DNA of 64,000 nt from Nonomuraea ceibae (GCF_019396325.1 NZ_JAHKRO010000040.1:1-64000); one strand, 5' to 3'; positions 43,135-51,416 are shown, counted from the stretch's first letter. A program made the numbers and translations. The notes: a model not told the origin generated them from the letters alone.

Positions 43135-43153
43135 TTAGGTGAGCCTAACCTAA
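43135..43153 (-). promoter_or_regulatory. Iron box (IdeR/DmdR operator)
   Basis: Read on the minus strand, the 19 bases are TTAGGTTAGGCTCACCTAA, the consensus operator of the DtxR-type iron repressors IdeR and DmdR. It sits directly before the siderophore-interacting gene, so that gene should be repressed when iron is replete. Confidence 0.93.
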
Positions 43154-43157
43154 AACG

Positions 43158-43400
43158 CTATCCGGGCTGCGGCCAGGTCAGCTTCCCCCGGACCAGCGAC
43201 GCGTACCCCTGGCCGGACGGCGGGCGTACGGCGCCGAGCGCCAGGTCGGCGAGGGTCGCGCCGGCGGCCTGCCGGGTGTTCGTGCGCGGCACCAGGCGGC
43301 CGAGCGGCGAGCCGAGCAGCGCCCAGGCCGGCCGGATCGCCGGGCTGAAGTTGCGCGGCAGGCCGGTGCCCGGCGTCGGCCCGGGGTCGTAGGTGAGCAC
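43158..43400 (-). pseudogene. C-terminal remnant of a short-chain dehydrogenase/reductase
   Basis: The minus-strand frame ends at 43158 and encodes TYDPGPTPGTGLPRNFSP..., RLVPRTNTRQAAGATLADLALG, then ASLVRGKLTWPQPG. This matches the last 70-80 residues of actinobacterial SDRs that carry a DPGPTPGTGL block. The Rossmann GxxxGxG and catalytic YxxxK regions are absent. Similarity stops near 43395-43405, where a truncated regulator begins on the other strand. Confidence 0.65.
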
Positions 43401-43583
43401 GAGGAGCTGCTCAAGGCCGTCGAGACGCTGCTCGCCCGGGCGCAGGAGGCGGGCGCGGTCCGCCGCGACATCGCCGTTCCCGAGCTCAACGCGCTGCTCA
43501 TCGGCGCGGCCTGCGCGCGGCATGACATCCGTCATGTCAGGTCCATGACGGAGCGGACTGGTAGCCCCGTACGCCATCCATAA
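43395..43583 (+). pseudogene. C-terminal remnant of a TetR-family regulator
   Basis: The plus-strand frame EHEELLKAVETLLARAQEAGAVRRDIAVPELNALLIGAACARH... to the stop at 43583 resembles the last helices of a TetR ligand domain. There is no start codon and no HTH. It abuts the SDR remnant head to head, so both genes have lost their 5' ends at the same point. Confidence 0.6.
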
Positions 43584-43621
43584 GGATCAAATCAACACAA
43601 AACATCGATCTTGGAGGTGGC

Positions 43622-44854
43622 ATGCGACGCGTGATCGTGGGAGTCGGGCTCGGCGCGCTGCTGGTCGCGGGCGCGGGGACGCCGGCGGCCGCCGAGCGAG
43701 GCGGCCTGGACCGGGACGCGCTCGACCGGACGCTGACGGCGATCGAAGCAGCCGGCATGTACGGGACGTACTCGGCGGCACAGGACGGGCGGCAGGCGTG
43801 GAAGGGCGCCGCCGGGGTGGCCGACGTCGAGACCCGCAGGCCGGTCCGCGCCGACATGCGGCACCGGGTCGGCAGCGTCACCAAGACCTTCACCGCGGTC
43901 GCCGTCATGCAGCAGGTGGCGCGCGGCACGATCGAGCTGGACGCGCCGGTGGCTCGCTACCTGCCCGGCCTCGTCACCGACGAGCGCGTCACCGTCCGGA
44001 TGCTGCTCAACCACACCAGCCACATCGCCGACCACGTGGCGTACGCGTTCCCGTCGCTGTTGCAGGGCTCGACGGCCAGCCTCGACGACAACCGGTTCCG
44101 CTCGTTCACCGACGAGGAGCTGGCCCGCCTCGGCCTGGCCGCGCCGCCCACCGGGGAGCCGGGCGCGCTGCCCGGTTCGTACTCCAACACCAACTACGTG
44201 CTCGCCGGGATGGTGCTGGAGAAGGTCACCGGCCAGGACGCCGAGCGCTACATCACCCGCCACGTGATCCGCAAGGCCGGGCTGCGCCACACCTCGTTCC
44301 CGCGCTCGCCGCACATCCCCGGGCCGCACTCCAAGCTGTACGAGTCGTGGTACGGCTTCATCGACCCGCCGCGCGACTACAGCGTCTACGACATGTCGTG
44401 GATCGGCACCGCCGGGGCCGTCGTGTCCACGATGGACGACCTCAACCAGTTCTACCGCGCCCTGCTCGGCGGCCGGCTGCTCGGGGTCGAGCAGCTCGCC
44501 GAGATGAAGCGCACGGTGCCGGTCGCGGTCGGCGGCGGGGCCTTCGCGTACGGGCTCGGCATCTACCCCGCCGACCTGCCCTGCGGCCGGTTCTGGGGGC
44601 ACGACGGCGCCGTGTTCGGGTCGATCACGCAGTCGCTGACCAGCGAGGACGGCAAGCGGCAGGTGTCGATCGGGCTGAACCTGGCCAAGTACCAGCGGAT
44701 CGAGAACGGCACCATCCCGATCCACCCGATCGACGTGGCCGCGGGCAATCACCTGTTCACCGCCCTGTGCGGCGGCGAGGGCGCCACGGCCCGCAGCGCC
44801 CAGGCCCCGTTCGTCCCCTTCCAGGCCGACCGGACGCTGATCAAGCGCCAGTAG
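43622..44854 (+). CDS. Secreted serine hydrolase of the beta-lactamase / D-Ala-D-Ala carboxypeptidase fold
   Basis: A 410-residue class C beta-lactamase-like protein. A signal peptide (MRRVIVGVGLGALLVAGAGTPAAA, about residues 1-24) is followed by the SxxK nucleophile motif in GSVTKTF and the YxN motif in SYSNTNY. The third motif reads HDG in GHDGAVF where HTG or KTG is usual. That change is found among esterases and D-amino-acid peptidases of this fold and argues against true beta-lactamase activity. ATG 43622 has GGAGG five bases upstream. It stands alone after the deletion scar. Confidence 0.9.
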   Translation: MRRVIVGVGLGALLVAGAGTPAAAERGGLDRDALDRTLTAIEAAGMYGTYSAAQDGRQAWKGAAGVADVETRRPVRADMRHRVGSVTKTFTAVAVMQQVARGTIELDAPVARYLPGLVTDERVTVRMLLNHTSHIADHVAYAFPSLLQGSTASLDDNRFRSFTDEELARLGLAAPPTGEPGALPGSYSNTNYVLAGMVLEKVTGQDAERYITRHVIRKAGLRHTSFPRSPHIPGPHSKLYESWYGFIDPPRDYSVYDMSWIGTAGAVVSTMDDLNQFYRALLGGRLLGVEQLAEMKRTVPVAVGGGAFAYGLGIYPADLPCGRFWGHDGAVFGSITQSLTSEDGKRQVSIGLNLAKYQRIENGTIPIHPIDVAAGNHLFTALCGGEGATARSAQAPFVPFQADRTLIKRQ

Positions 44855-44863
44855 GTTGGGCGC

Positions 44864-45601
44864 ATGCTCGACTATGACCGTGAGGCGGCCTCGTACGACG
44901 CGACACGCGGCGGCGAGGCCAGGGCCGGGGCCGCGGCGGAGGCGATCGAGCGGCTGCTGCCGCCCGGCGCGCGGGTCGTGGTGGACGTGGCGTGCGGCAC
45001 CGGGATCGTCACCACGCGACTGCGGCGGGCCGGCCGGCTCGTCGCGGGCGTGGACCGGGCGGCCGGGATGGCGGCGGTCGCCGCCTCGCGGCTGCCCGGC
45101 GGCGTCGTGCGGGGCGACGCGGCGCGGCTGCCGTTCGCCGGGGGCTCGGCCGACGCGCTCACCATGATCTGGCTGCTGCACCTGCTCGACCACGACACGT
45201 CGGCGGCGGTGCTGGCCGGGGCGGCGCGGGTGCTGCGGCCGGGCGGCACGCTGATCACCACCGTCGACAAGACCGACGCCGTCTACCGGGCCGGTGACGA
45301 GCGGCTCAGCCGGGCCCGTGACGCGCACGCGCCGCAGGCGAGCGACGCGCTGGACCGGGTGCTCGACGTGGGCGCCGGGTGCGGGCTGGCGATGGCGGGC
45401 CGCACCACGTTCGCGGGGGTGGGACAGGGGCGCAGCCCGCGCGCGTGGGGCGACCTCCTCGGCGGGACCGGCCTCGGCTGGACCCGGCACGCCGACCCGG
45501 CCGTCGTCGCCGGGCTGCGCGAGCACCTGGCCGGGCTCCCCGGCCAGGACGTCCCGGGACCCGACCCGGTCTACACGCTGCTCGCGCTGGTCAAGGCATA
45601 G
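44864..45601 (+). CDS. Class I SAM-dependent methyltransferase
   Basis: A 245-residue UbiE/Methyltransf_11-type enzyme. SAM-binding motif I is VVDVACGTGIVT (about residues 41-52), the acidic residue ending strand 2 is in AGVDRAAGM, and motif post-I/II is RLPFAGGSADALTMIWLLHLLD. The C-terminal part is irregular and presumably covers the substrate. ATG 44864 is nine bases after the serine-hydrolase stop, so they may share a transcript. Substrate not evident. Confidence 0.88.
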   Translation: MLDYDREAASYDATRGGEARAGAAAEAIERLLPPGARVVVDVACGTGIVTTRLRRAGRLVAGVDRAAGMAAVAASRLPGGVVRGDAARLPFAGGSADALTMIWLLHLLDHDTSAAVLAGAARVLRPGGTLITTVDKTDAVYRAGDERLSRARDAHAPQASDALDRVLDVGAGCGLAMAGRTTFAGVGQGRSPRAWGDLLGGTGLGWTRHADPAVVAGLREHLAGLPGQDVPGPDPVYTLLALVKA

Positions 45602-45622
45602 GAGGCCGGCGGCCGGGCCGGC

Positions 45623-45653
45623 TTGACCTTGACGCTACGTCAACGTCTCTAAT
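45623..45653 (+). promoter_or_regulatory. MerR-activated promoter with 19-bp spacer and embedded operator
   Basis: The -35 is TTGACC (45623-45628). The spacer of exactly 19 bp contains the inverted repeat TTGACG-CTA-CGTCAA (45629-45643). The -10 is TCTAAT (45648-45653). The regulator's ATG starts at 45660, so the mRNA would begin at or within a base or two of the start codon. This is the classic layout of promoters that MerR proteins activate by twisting an over-long spacer. Confidence 0.82.
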
Positions 45654-45659
45654 GGAGGC

Positions 45660-46394
45660 ATGCTGATCGGCGAGCTCGCCGCGCTGGTCGGGGTGTCGAC
45701 CCGGACCGTGCGCCACTACCACCACCTCGGCCTGCTGCCCGAGCCCGAACGCACCTCGGGCGGCTATCGCGCGTACCGGATGCGTGACGCCGTGCTGCTG
45801 GCGCGGGTGCGGCGGCTGGCCGAGCTCGGGCTGTCCCTGGACGAGATCCGCGACGTGCTGGCCGACGACCAGGGCAAGGACCTGCGCGAGGTGCTGCGCG
45901 AGCTGGACGACGACCTCGCCAGGCAGCAGGAGGCGATCGGGACGCGGCGGGCGCGGCTGGCGGCGCTGCTGGAGGAGCCCGAGCTGGGCGCCGACTCGGC
46001 CGTGTCGCCCGAGATGGGCGAGGTGCTGCGCGACCTCGCACCCGACGGGTCGGCCTTCGCCCAGCTCGACCAGGGGATGCTCGCGCTGCTCGACACCGTG
46101 GCCGACCCGGAGGACCGGGAGTGGGCGCTGCGGGCGCTGCGGCCCTTCACCGAGCCCGGGGTGGTCGAGCGGGTCCACGAGATGTACGCCAGGCTCGACG
46201 AGATCGCCGGGGCCGACCCCGGCGACTCCCGGCTGCCGGCGCTGGCCGCCGACCTGGCCGCGCACATCCCGGCCGAGCTGGCCGGGGCGATGAGCGGCAG
46301 CGAGGAGTGGATGGACCTGGTGTTCGCCGAGCTGACCCCGGCGCAGGCAGTGGTTTTCAGGCAGGTCGTGGCGTTGCTGAAGAAGGAGGGCTGA
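45660..46394 (+). CDS. MerR-family autoregulator with a large C-terminal sensor domain
   Basis: A 244-residue MerR protein. The HTH (about residues 1-70) has LIGELAALVGVSTRTVRHYHHLGLLPEPERTSGGYRAYR and then LSLDEIRDVLADD. A long coiled helix and a helical effector domain (about 110-240) follow, similar in size to TipA-like multidrug-sensing relatives. GGAGG lies only one base before ATG, too close for a normal site, which fits leaderless translation from the promoter above. Its TGA overlaps the next ATG. It probably activates this operon in response to a ligand. Confidence 0.9.
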   Translation: MLIGELAALVGVSTRTVRHYHHLGLLPEPERTSGGYRAYRMRDAVLLARVRRLAELGLSLDEIRDVLADDQGKDLREVLRELDDDLARQQEAIGTRRARLAALLEEPELGADSAVSPEMGEVLRDLAPDGSAFAQLDQGMLALLDTVADPEDREWALRALRPFTEPGVVERVHEMYARLDEIAGADPGDSRLPALAADLAAHIPAELAGAMSGSEEWMDLVFAELTPAQAVVFRQVVALLKKEG

Positions 46395-46999
46395 TGGACC
46401 GGGTGCGCCGGATCATGGACTTCGACCGGAAGGGGATGGCCAGCCTGGTGCTGTGGGCGCGGCGGCGGCGCGACGGGGTGCCGCCCGGCGCCGTCGAGGT
46501 CTCCTACTCGCGGGAGCAGTCGACCACCATGATGGTCTTCGCGTTCGCCATGGCCGTGGAGCTGATCGCCGTCGAGGTGCTGCTCCAGGCCATGGACGTG
46601 GACCTGTGGGTGCGGCTGGTCGTGCTGGTGCTGGACGCGTACTCGCTGCTGTTCGTGCTCGCGATGATCGCCGCCTGCGTCACCCGGCCGCACGTCGTCA
46701 CCGGCGGCGAGCTGCGGATCCGCTACGGCGCGTTCCTCGACGTCCGCGTCCCGCGCGAGCTCGTCGCCTCGGTCCGCCTCGTGCGCAGCTACAACGAGAC
46801 GGGCCTGGTCACGGTCGCGGACGGGCGGCTCGGCGTGGCCGTGTCGTCGCAGACGAACGTGGTCGTCCAGCTCACCGAGCCGATCACCGTGACCCGGCCG
46901 CTGGGGCAGCGGGCCGAGGTCACGGTGATCCGGTTCTTCGCCGACAGTCCCGGCGACCTGGTGGCCGCGCTGAAGTCGGCCGAGCCGAGCCCCGCCTAG
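46394..46999 (+). CDS. Two-helix membrane protein with PH-like C-terminal domain
   Basis: A 201-residue protein of unknown function coupled to the MerR gene (TGATG). A basic N-terminus (DRVRRIMDFDRKGMASLVLWARRRR) leads to two adjacent membrane helices (about 47-63 and 71-98). A beta-rich cytosolic domain follows: GGELRIRYGAFLDVRVPRELVASV, then VVQLTEPITVTRPLGQRAEVTVIRFFADSPGDLVAAL. This resembles the bacterial PH-like modules in DUF3093-type proteins. Under a MerR promoter it may report on or relieve membrane stress caused by the regulator's ligand. Confidence 0.78.
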   Translation: MDRVRRIMDFDRKGMASLVLWARRRRDGVPPGAVEVSYSREQSTTMMVFAFAMAVELIAVEVLLQAMDVDLWVRLVVLVLDAYSLLFVLAMIAACVTRPHVVTGGELRIRYGAFLDVRVPRELVASVRLVRSYNETGLVTVADGRLGVAVSSQTNVVVQLTEPITVTRPLGQRAEVTVIRFFADSPGDLVAALKSAEPSPA

Positions 47000-49521
47000 C
47001 GGCAGCGGCCGCCGTTCAGGTGGAAGACCTCCGGGGCCGGGTTCGGGCCCGGGGTCGCGGCGCCGACGAAGCCGAACGTCACCGAACCGCCCGGCTTGAT
47101 CCGCGCGTTCCAGCCGAGGCCCTTCGCCGTCACCACCGGGCCCGCCTGCGTGACCTCGGCCGCCCAGGCGTGCTTGACCTCCTGCGCGCCCGGGAACGAC
47201 CAGCGCAGCGTCCAGCCGTCGATCGCCCGGTCACCGGTGTTCTCGATGACGACCTGGCTGGTGAAGCCGCGCGGCCACGAGCCGTGCGCGGTGTAGCGGA
47301 CCTCGCAGGAGGCCCGCGCCGAGCGGTCGGCCAGGAAGGACGAGATCCAGGCCAGCGGCGAGTTCCAGTTGATCGTCAGCTCGTTGGTGGCCCAGGACTC
47401 GATGTGGTCGATGTAGCAGAACTGCGGCTTGCAGCCCTGGAGCAGCCGCTGCGCCAGCGGGTCCTGGATGGCCGAGTTGGGGCCGCCCGAGAGGGTGCCG
47501 CGCGGCGGGTTGGGCAGTGCGGGGTCGAGCTGGCGGGCGTACCAGCGGCTGTGCTGGTTCTTCGACGCCACCTCGCCGTAGCCGGTGACGTACGACTGGT
47601 TGAGCGCGTTGCGGCCGAGGATGTAGTCCATGCTCTCGCGGACGGCCGCGCGATACTTCTCCTGCCCGGTCAGGTCGTACGCGGTCGCCAGCACCACCAT
47701 GTTGTTGAGGACCAGGTTGTTGGACCCCCAGTCGAACGACGGCGGGTCGTACGGCATGCCGTACGGGTGCTCGCGCTGGATCTCCAGATACTTGTCGGCG
47801 CCCTCGACGACCGAGGCGCGCACCCGCTCGCGGTCCGGCAGCGCGTTGGGCACGGTCGCCAGGTCGAGGCGGCCGAGCGGCGCGGTGAAGCCCCAGTCGA
47901 AGCCGCGCTCGCGCCAGATGTCGCCGGTGTGGTGCGGCGAGGCGAGCACGTACTCCTGGAACGCCTTCTCGCCCGTCGTGATGAACAGCTCGGCGGCGGC
48001 CCAGTAGAACTCGTCGCTGACGTCGCCGTCGGCGTAGGAGCCGCCGCCGACGCCGTCGTTCGGGTCGGCGTACTTGTCGGGGTTCGCCACGGCGGCGGCC
48101 CAGGCGGCGCGCGCGGCCTTCAGGTTGCGGGCGGCGAAGGCGGCGTCGTACGGGGCGAACAGGCGGGCGGCCTGCGCGGCGGTGGCGGCCAGGTTCAGCG
48201 TGGCCGCGGTGGACGGCGGGTGCAGCTCGCGGGGCTGCGGGTCCAGGTGCGGCATCAGCGGCAGCCCGGTCCAGGCCCGGTCGTGGATCTTGTGGTGGGC
48301 CATCCCGGCCAGCGTCTCGCCCTCGGGCACCTGCATGCTGAGCAGGAACTCCTGCTCCCAGCGGACCTCGTCGAGCACGTCGGGGACGCCGTTGCCGCTC
48401 TCGGGGAGGGTGAGCTGGCCGTCGGTGAAGGCGGCCTTGTCCCGCTCGTAGGCGGCCATCAGCTGGTAGGCGGAGATGCCGCCGTTGACCACGTACTTGC
48501 CGTGGTCGCCCGCGTCGTACCAGCCGCCCTTGACGTCGAGCGTGTAGTCGCAGACGCCGGGCTGGCAGGGGACCTTCGTGTCGCCCTGGTTGGGCTCGAC
48601 GCCCGCGTGACCGGCGGGGCGGCCGTAGCCGGGGCGCAGCTCGTCCAGGATCTCGACGCCGCTGCGCTGGGTGTAGTAGAACTTCAGCGCGTCCACCCGC
48701 ATGTCGTCATACAGGCCGGGGGCCAGGTCGAACGGGCGGCTGGTCTCGCCGTCGGCCGTGAGCGTGTAGCCCTGGCCGGGCTTGGCGTAGGCGGTGAAGT
48801 CGATCGTGTGGACGTTCTGGCCGGAGCTGGCGTCCATGCCGCGCGGGGTGCTCGCGCCGGTGGCGACGGTCTCGCCGGCGGCGTCCTTGAGCTGCCAGTC
48901 CACCGCGTCGGTCTTCTCGGTGACGACGGTGGCCTTCTTGGGGCCATCGGGCAGGTAGCCGACCATGTTCACCCGGACGCGCGGGCCGGTGTCGGGCTCG
49001 TACTCCTCCGGCTCGGCGCCGCCCTTCAGCGACACGTCGTCCATGCAGAACCTCCAGGGCTCGGCGCTGCCGCCCAGCTGGAAGACGACCTGGGCGTTCG
49101 GCAGCGAGACGGGGGCGGTGAAGGTGTAGGAGTAGTCGTTGCCCGACACGCTCAGCTCGGGGGCCGCCGAAAGATACTGCGTCCACGGGTCCACGGGGAG
49201 CTGGATGAGGGCCCGGCCGACCTTGGCGGGGGTGGCGGAGGCGGTGAACGAGTAGGCGTACGTCTCGCCCTCGACGAGCGGCAGGTCGTTCTGGCCGATG
49301 ATCACGTCCCACGGGTTGGCGGTGCCGCCGGGGATGTCGGCGCACAGGCGGCCGGTGTCGAGCTCGGGGGTGACGTTGGCGGTGCCCCACCAGGGGGCGG
49401 TGGAGGAGTCGAAGGTGCCGTTGACGATCTGCTCCGGGCCCTCGTCGGCGTGGGCCGGCGTGGCGGCGGCCAAGGGGAGCAGGAGGAAGAGGGCCGCTGC
49501 CGCGGCCCGGCGTAGGGTCAT
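46996..49521 (-). CDS. Secreted modular GH9 cellulase (CBM4-Ig-GH9-CBM2)
   Basis: An 841-residue exported endoglucanase or cellobiohydrolase. Order: signal peptide (1-26, ending ATPAHA), CBM4/9 module (about 30-165), CelD_N Ig-like domain (about 180-265, VRVNMVGYLPDGPKKATVV), GH9 barrel (about 270-725) and C-terminal CBM2 (about 738-841) bounded by Cys in ASCEVRY and GGRCR. The catalytic Asp pair is in GWYDAGDHGKYV, and the acid Glu is in NELTINWNSPLAW. A CebR-type box lies 21 bp before the ATG, and GAAGGA precedes the start. The stop overlaps the convergent membrane-protein gene by four bases. Function: extracellular cellulose hydrolysis. Confidence 0.96.
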   Translation of the reverse strand: MTLRRAAAAALFLLLPLAAATPAHADEGPEQIVNGTFDSSTAPWWGTANVTPELDTGRLCADIPGGTANPWDVIIGQNDLPLVEGETYAYSFTASATPAKVGRALIQLPVDPWTQYLSAAPELSVSGNDYSYTFTAPVSLPNAQVVFQLGGSAEPWRFCMDDVSLKGGAEPEEYEPDTGPRVRVNMVGYLPDGPKKATVVTEKTDAVDWQLKDAAGETVATGASTPRGMDASSGQNVHTIDFTAYAKPGQGYTLTADGETSRPFDLAPGLYDDMRVDALKFYYTQRSGVEILDELRPGYGRPAGHAGVEPNQGDTKVPCQPGVCDYTLDVKGGWYDAGDHGKYVVNGGISAYQLMAAYERDKAAFTDGQLTLPESGNGVPDVLDEVRWEQEFLLSMQVPEGETLAGMAHHKIHDRAWTGLPLMPHLDPQPRELHPPSTAATLNLAATAAQAARLFAPYDAAFAARNLKAARAAWAAAVANPDKYADPNDGVGGGSYADGDVSDEFYWAAAELFITTGEKAFQEYVLASPHHTGDIWRERGFDWGFTAPLGRLDLATVPNALPDRERVRASVVEGADKYLEIQREHPYGMPYDPPSFDWGSNNLVLNNMVVLATAYDLTGQEKYRAAVRESMDYILGRNALNQSYVTGYGEVASKNQHSRWYARQLDPALPNPPRGTLSGGPNSAIQDPLAQRLLQGCKPQFCYIDHIESWATNELTINWNSPLAWISSFLADRSARASCEVRYTAHGSWPRGFTSQVVIENTGDRAIDGWTLRWSFPGAQEVKHAWAAEVTQAGPVVTAKGLGWNARIKPGGSVTFGFVGAATPGPNPAPEVFHLNGGRCR

Positions 49522-49542
49522 GGGGGGTGTCCTTCGGGAGTT

Positions 49543-49556
49543 TGGGAGCGCTCCCA
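49543..49556. promoter_or_regulatory. CebR-type operator upstream of the GH9 cellulase
   Basis: TGGGAGCGCTCCCA, a perfect 14-bp palindrome identical to the operator bound by the LacI-family repressor CebR in actinomycetes. CebR is released by cellobiose, so the cellulase should be cellooligosaccharide-induced. Confidence 0.95.
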
Positions 49557-49607
49557 GGATCTTGCGGCCGAGGCCGCCGCCCCGTCAACGGCCCTGTCTC
49601 ACCGCCT

Positions 49608-49662
49608 GTGAAACTTTCCCGCCGCCTGCCTGGCCATCGCCGCGGACGAGCGTGAAACTTTC
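49608..49662 (-). promoter_or_regulatory. Two direct copies of GAAAGTTTCAC upstream of the cellulase
   Basis: On the plus strand GTGAAACTTTC occurs at 49608-49618 and 49652-49662, 44 bp apart. Each contains the short palindrome GAAA-C-TTTC. GAAA/TTTC elements of this kind are known from promoters of actinomycete xylanase genes. They lie 87-141 bp before the GH9 start codon, and the distal copy overlaps the glycosyltransferase stop codon. Confidence 0.55.
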
Positions 49663-50812
49663 ATCCGGCCATCGCTTCCAGCAGGTCGGCGGCCCGGACG
49701 GTGCCGCCCTCGGCGCGCGTCTCCTCGCGCAGCAGCGCCGAACGCCGCGCCACCGCCGGGTCGGTCGTCAGCGCGGTCAGCGCCTCGCGCAACGCCTCCG
49801 GGGTCGCCTCGGCCGTGTCGAGGCGCCGGGCCACCCCCAGCTCCACCAGCCGGTCGGCGTTCATGAACTGGTCGACCGCCTGCGGCACGGCGATCATCGG
49901 GACGCCCGTGAACAGCCCCTCGCTGCTCCCGCCCATGCCCGCGTGCGTGACGAACGCGTCGGCCTGCTCCAGGATCGCCAGCTGCGGCACCCAGGAATGC
50001 ACCTCCACGTTGCCCGGGATCGGTCCCAGCTCCGCCGGATCGGTGCGCTTGCCGATCTGCAGCACGACATGCCAGCCCGGCAGGTCACCGAAGGCGGCCA
50101 GGCAGTTGCGGTAGAACTCCGGCTGCTGCGTGTAGGCCGACCCGAGCGACACCAGCAGCACCCGCTCCGCGCCCGCCGGCTTCGTCCAGCTCTCCCGCGC
50201 CCCCAGGCACGGGCCGACGAACGTCACCACGTCCGTGTCGACCTCGTCCGCGTGCGGCTGCATGGCGCGCGGGATCGTCGCGACGCAGCGCGGCGGATGG
50301 CCGGAGAAGTCGTCCATGTCGGTCGTCGTCGCCCCGTTGCCGGCCAGCCAGCCGGTGAACTTCGCCCGGTAGGCGTCGGCGCCGGGAAGCTGCCAGATCT
50401 GCGCGGCCACGTCGTTGTCGTACTGCTTCCAGGCCACCATCGCCGGGGAGAGCTGCACGATCGGACGGCCCTGCGACTCGGCCAGCGCGCGGGCCGCGTA
50501 GGAGCCGATGTCGTACAGGTAGAGGTCGGCGGGATCGCGGTCGTAGACCTCGCGGAGCTGCGGCAGCATCTGTATGTTGTCATCCAGGAACACGCCCATC
50601 GCCTCGATCGGGTCGTCCGGCCAGTCGTAGTCGGCCACCGGCAGCGTCGACCGGTAGGCGACCAGCTCGGCGCCGGTCGCCGTGACCACCTCGCGCACCG
50701 ACGGGTCGTTGGCGTAGGTCACCCGGTGGCCGCGCGAGGCGAGCTCCCGGATGATCTCCAGGCTGGGCAGGACGTGGCTGATCGCGGGGATGCCGACCAT
50801 CGCGATGTGCAT
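49661..50812 (-). CDS. Macrolide-type GT1 glycosyltransferase
   Basis: A 383-residue GT-B enzyme that transfers a sugar from a UDP-sugar. The N-terminus MHIAMVGIPAISHVLPSLEIIRELASRGHRVTYA, ending helix-strand pairs and the C-terminal donor site (VEVHSWVPQLAILEQADAFVTHAGMGGSSEGLFTGVPMIAVPQAVDQFMNADRL) place it with the OleD/Mgt group, which inactivates macrolides by glucosylation. The catalytic His is expected in GIPAISHVLP. No macrolide cluster is adjacent, so self-resistance or detoxification of external compounds is likely. Confidence 0.9.
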   Translation of the reverse strand: MHIAMVGIPAISHVLPSLEIIRELASRGHRVTYANDPSVREVVTATGAELVAYRSTLPVADYDWPDDPIEAMGVFLDDNIQMLPQLREVYDRDPADLYLYDIGSYAARALAESQGRPIVQLSPAMVAWKQYDNDVAAQIWQLPGADAYRAKFTGWLAGNGATTTDMDDFSGHPPRCVATIPRAMQPHADEVDTDVVTFVGPCLGARESWTKPAGAERVLLVSLGSAYTQQPEFYRNCLAAFGDLPGWHVVLQIGKRTDPAELGPIPGNVEVHSWVPQLAILEQADAFVTHAGMGGSSEGLFTGVPMIAVPQAVDQFMNADRLVELGVARRLDTAEATPEALREALTALTTDPAVARRSALLREETRAEGGTVRAADLLEAMAG

Positions 50813-50863
50813 CCGCCGATCTTATCGGCCTGCCGCCCGGTAGTCCGGCCCGCGCGGCCCGTG

Positions 50864-51364
50864 TCAGGCGCGCCCGTCACACGCCCGGGGCTTGCGGGGC
50901 CGCTCCGGCTTGCCCAGGGCCTTCATCAGCTCCGCCGTGAGCGGCCCCATCCCGTACGTCCTGTCCGACAGGCGCAACGGCTTGTCCCCGGGCGGCAGGA
51001 CCCGGTTGCCCGAGCACAGCCCCGTGGTCAGCCCCTTCTTCCCCTTCCTGGCGAACACCAGGTAGCGGGTGCCCTTGGCGAACTGGTAGCCGCAGGCCGC
51101 GCTCTGCGCCCTGGTGCGCACCTGGGTCCTGACGCCCGGCGACCCCTTGTACACGTGGTCGACGCGGAGCGTGGCCACCACCTCACCGCCGTCCAGCATC
51201 GGCTCCACCACGCGCACGCCCGTGGCCGTCGCCGTGAACACGGCCGACGACCCGCGCACCAGCTCCTTCGGCTTCGCCACCGCGCAACTGCACGCGGCGG
51301 CCGGACCGGCGACGCCCACCAGGAAGCCCGCCACCATCACGAGCACGACGAGAACACGACTCAT
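50864..51364 (-). CDS. Secreted Cys-containing protein with TIMP/NTR-like features
   Basis: A 166-residue exported protein from ATG 51364. The signal peptide (VLVVLVMVAGFLVGVAGPAAA) ends directly before CSCAV, so a mature N-terminal Cys-x-Cys is likely. AVFTATATGV, VYKGSPGVRTQVRT, SAACGYQF and GLCSGN follow. An N-terminal CSC, beta-barrel strands and matched cysteines resemble bacterial relatives of tissue inhibitors of metalloproteinases. Whether it inhibits proteases is unknown. The end is basic and Pro-rich. Confidence 0.75.
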   Translation of the reverse strand: MSRVLVVLVMVAGFLVGVAGPAAACSCAVAKPKELVRGSSAVFTATATGVRVVEPMLDGGEVVATLRVDHVYKGSPGVRTQVRTRAQSAACGYQFAKGTRYLVFARKGKKGLTTGLCSGNRVLPPGDKPLRLSDRTYGMGPLTAELMKALGKPERPRKPRACDGRA

Positions 51365-51416
51365 GCCCTCACACACGTACGCCGGCCCGCCCCGGTTCAC
51401 CCCGGGACGCGCCGCG

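Noticed and set aside
49661..50812. Part of a macrolide biosynthetic cluster
   Set aside because: No polyketide synthase, deoxysugar or tailoring genes occur nearby. A lone OleD/Mgt-like transferase fits resistance or detoxification.
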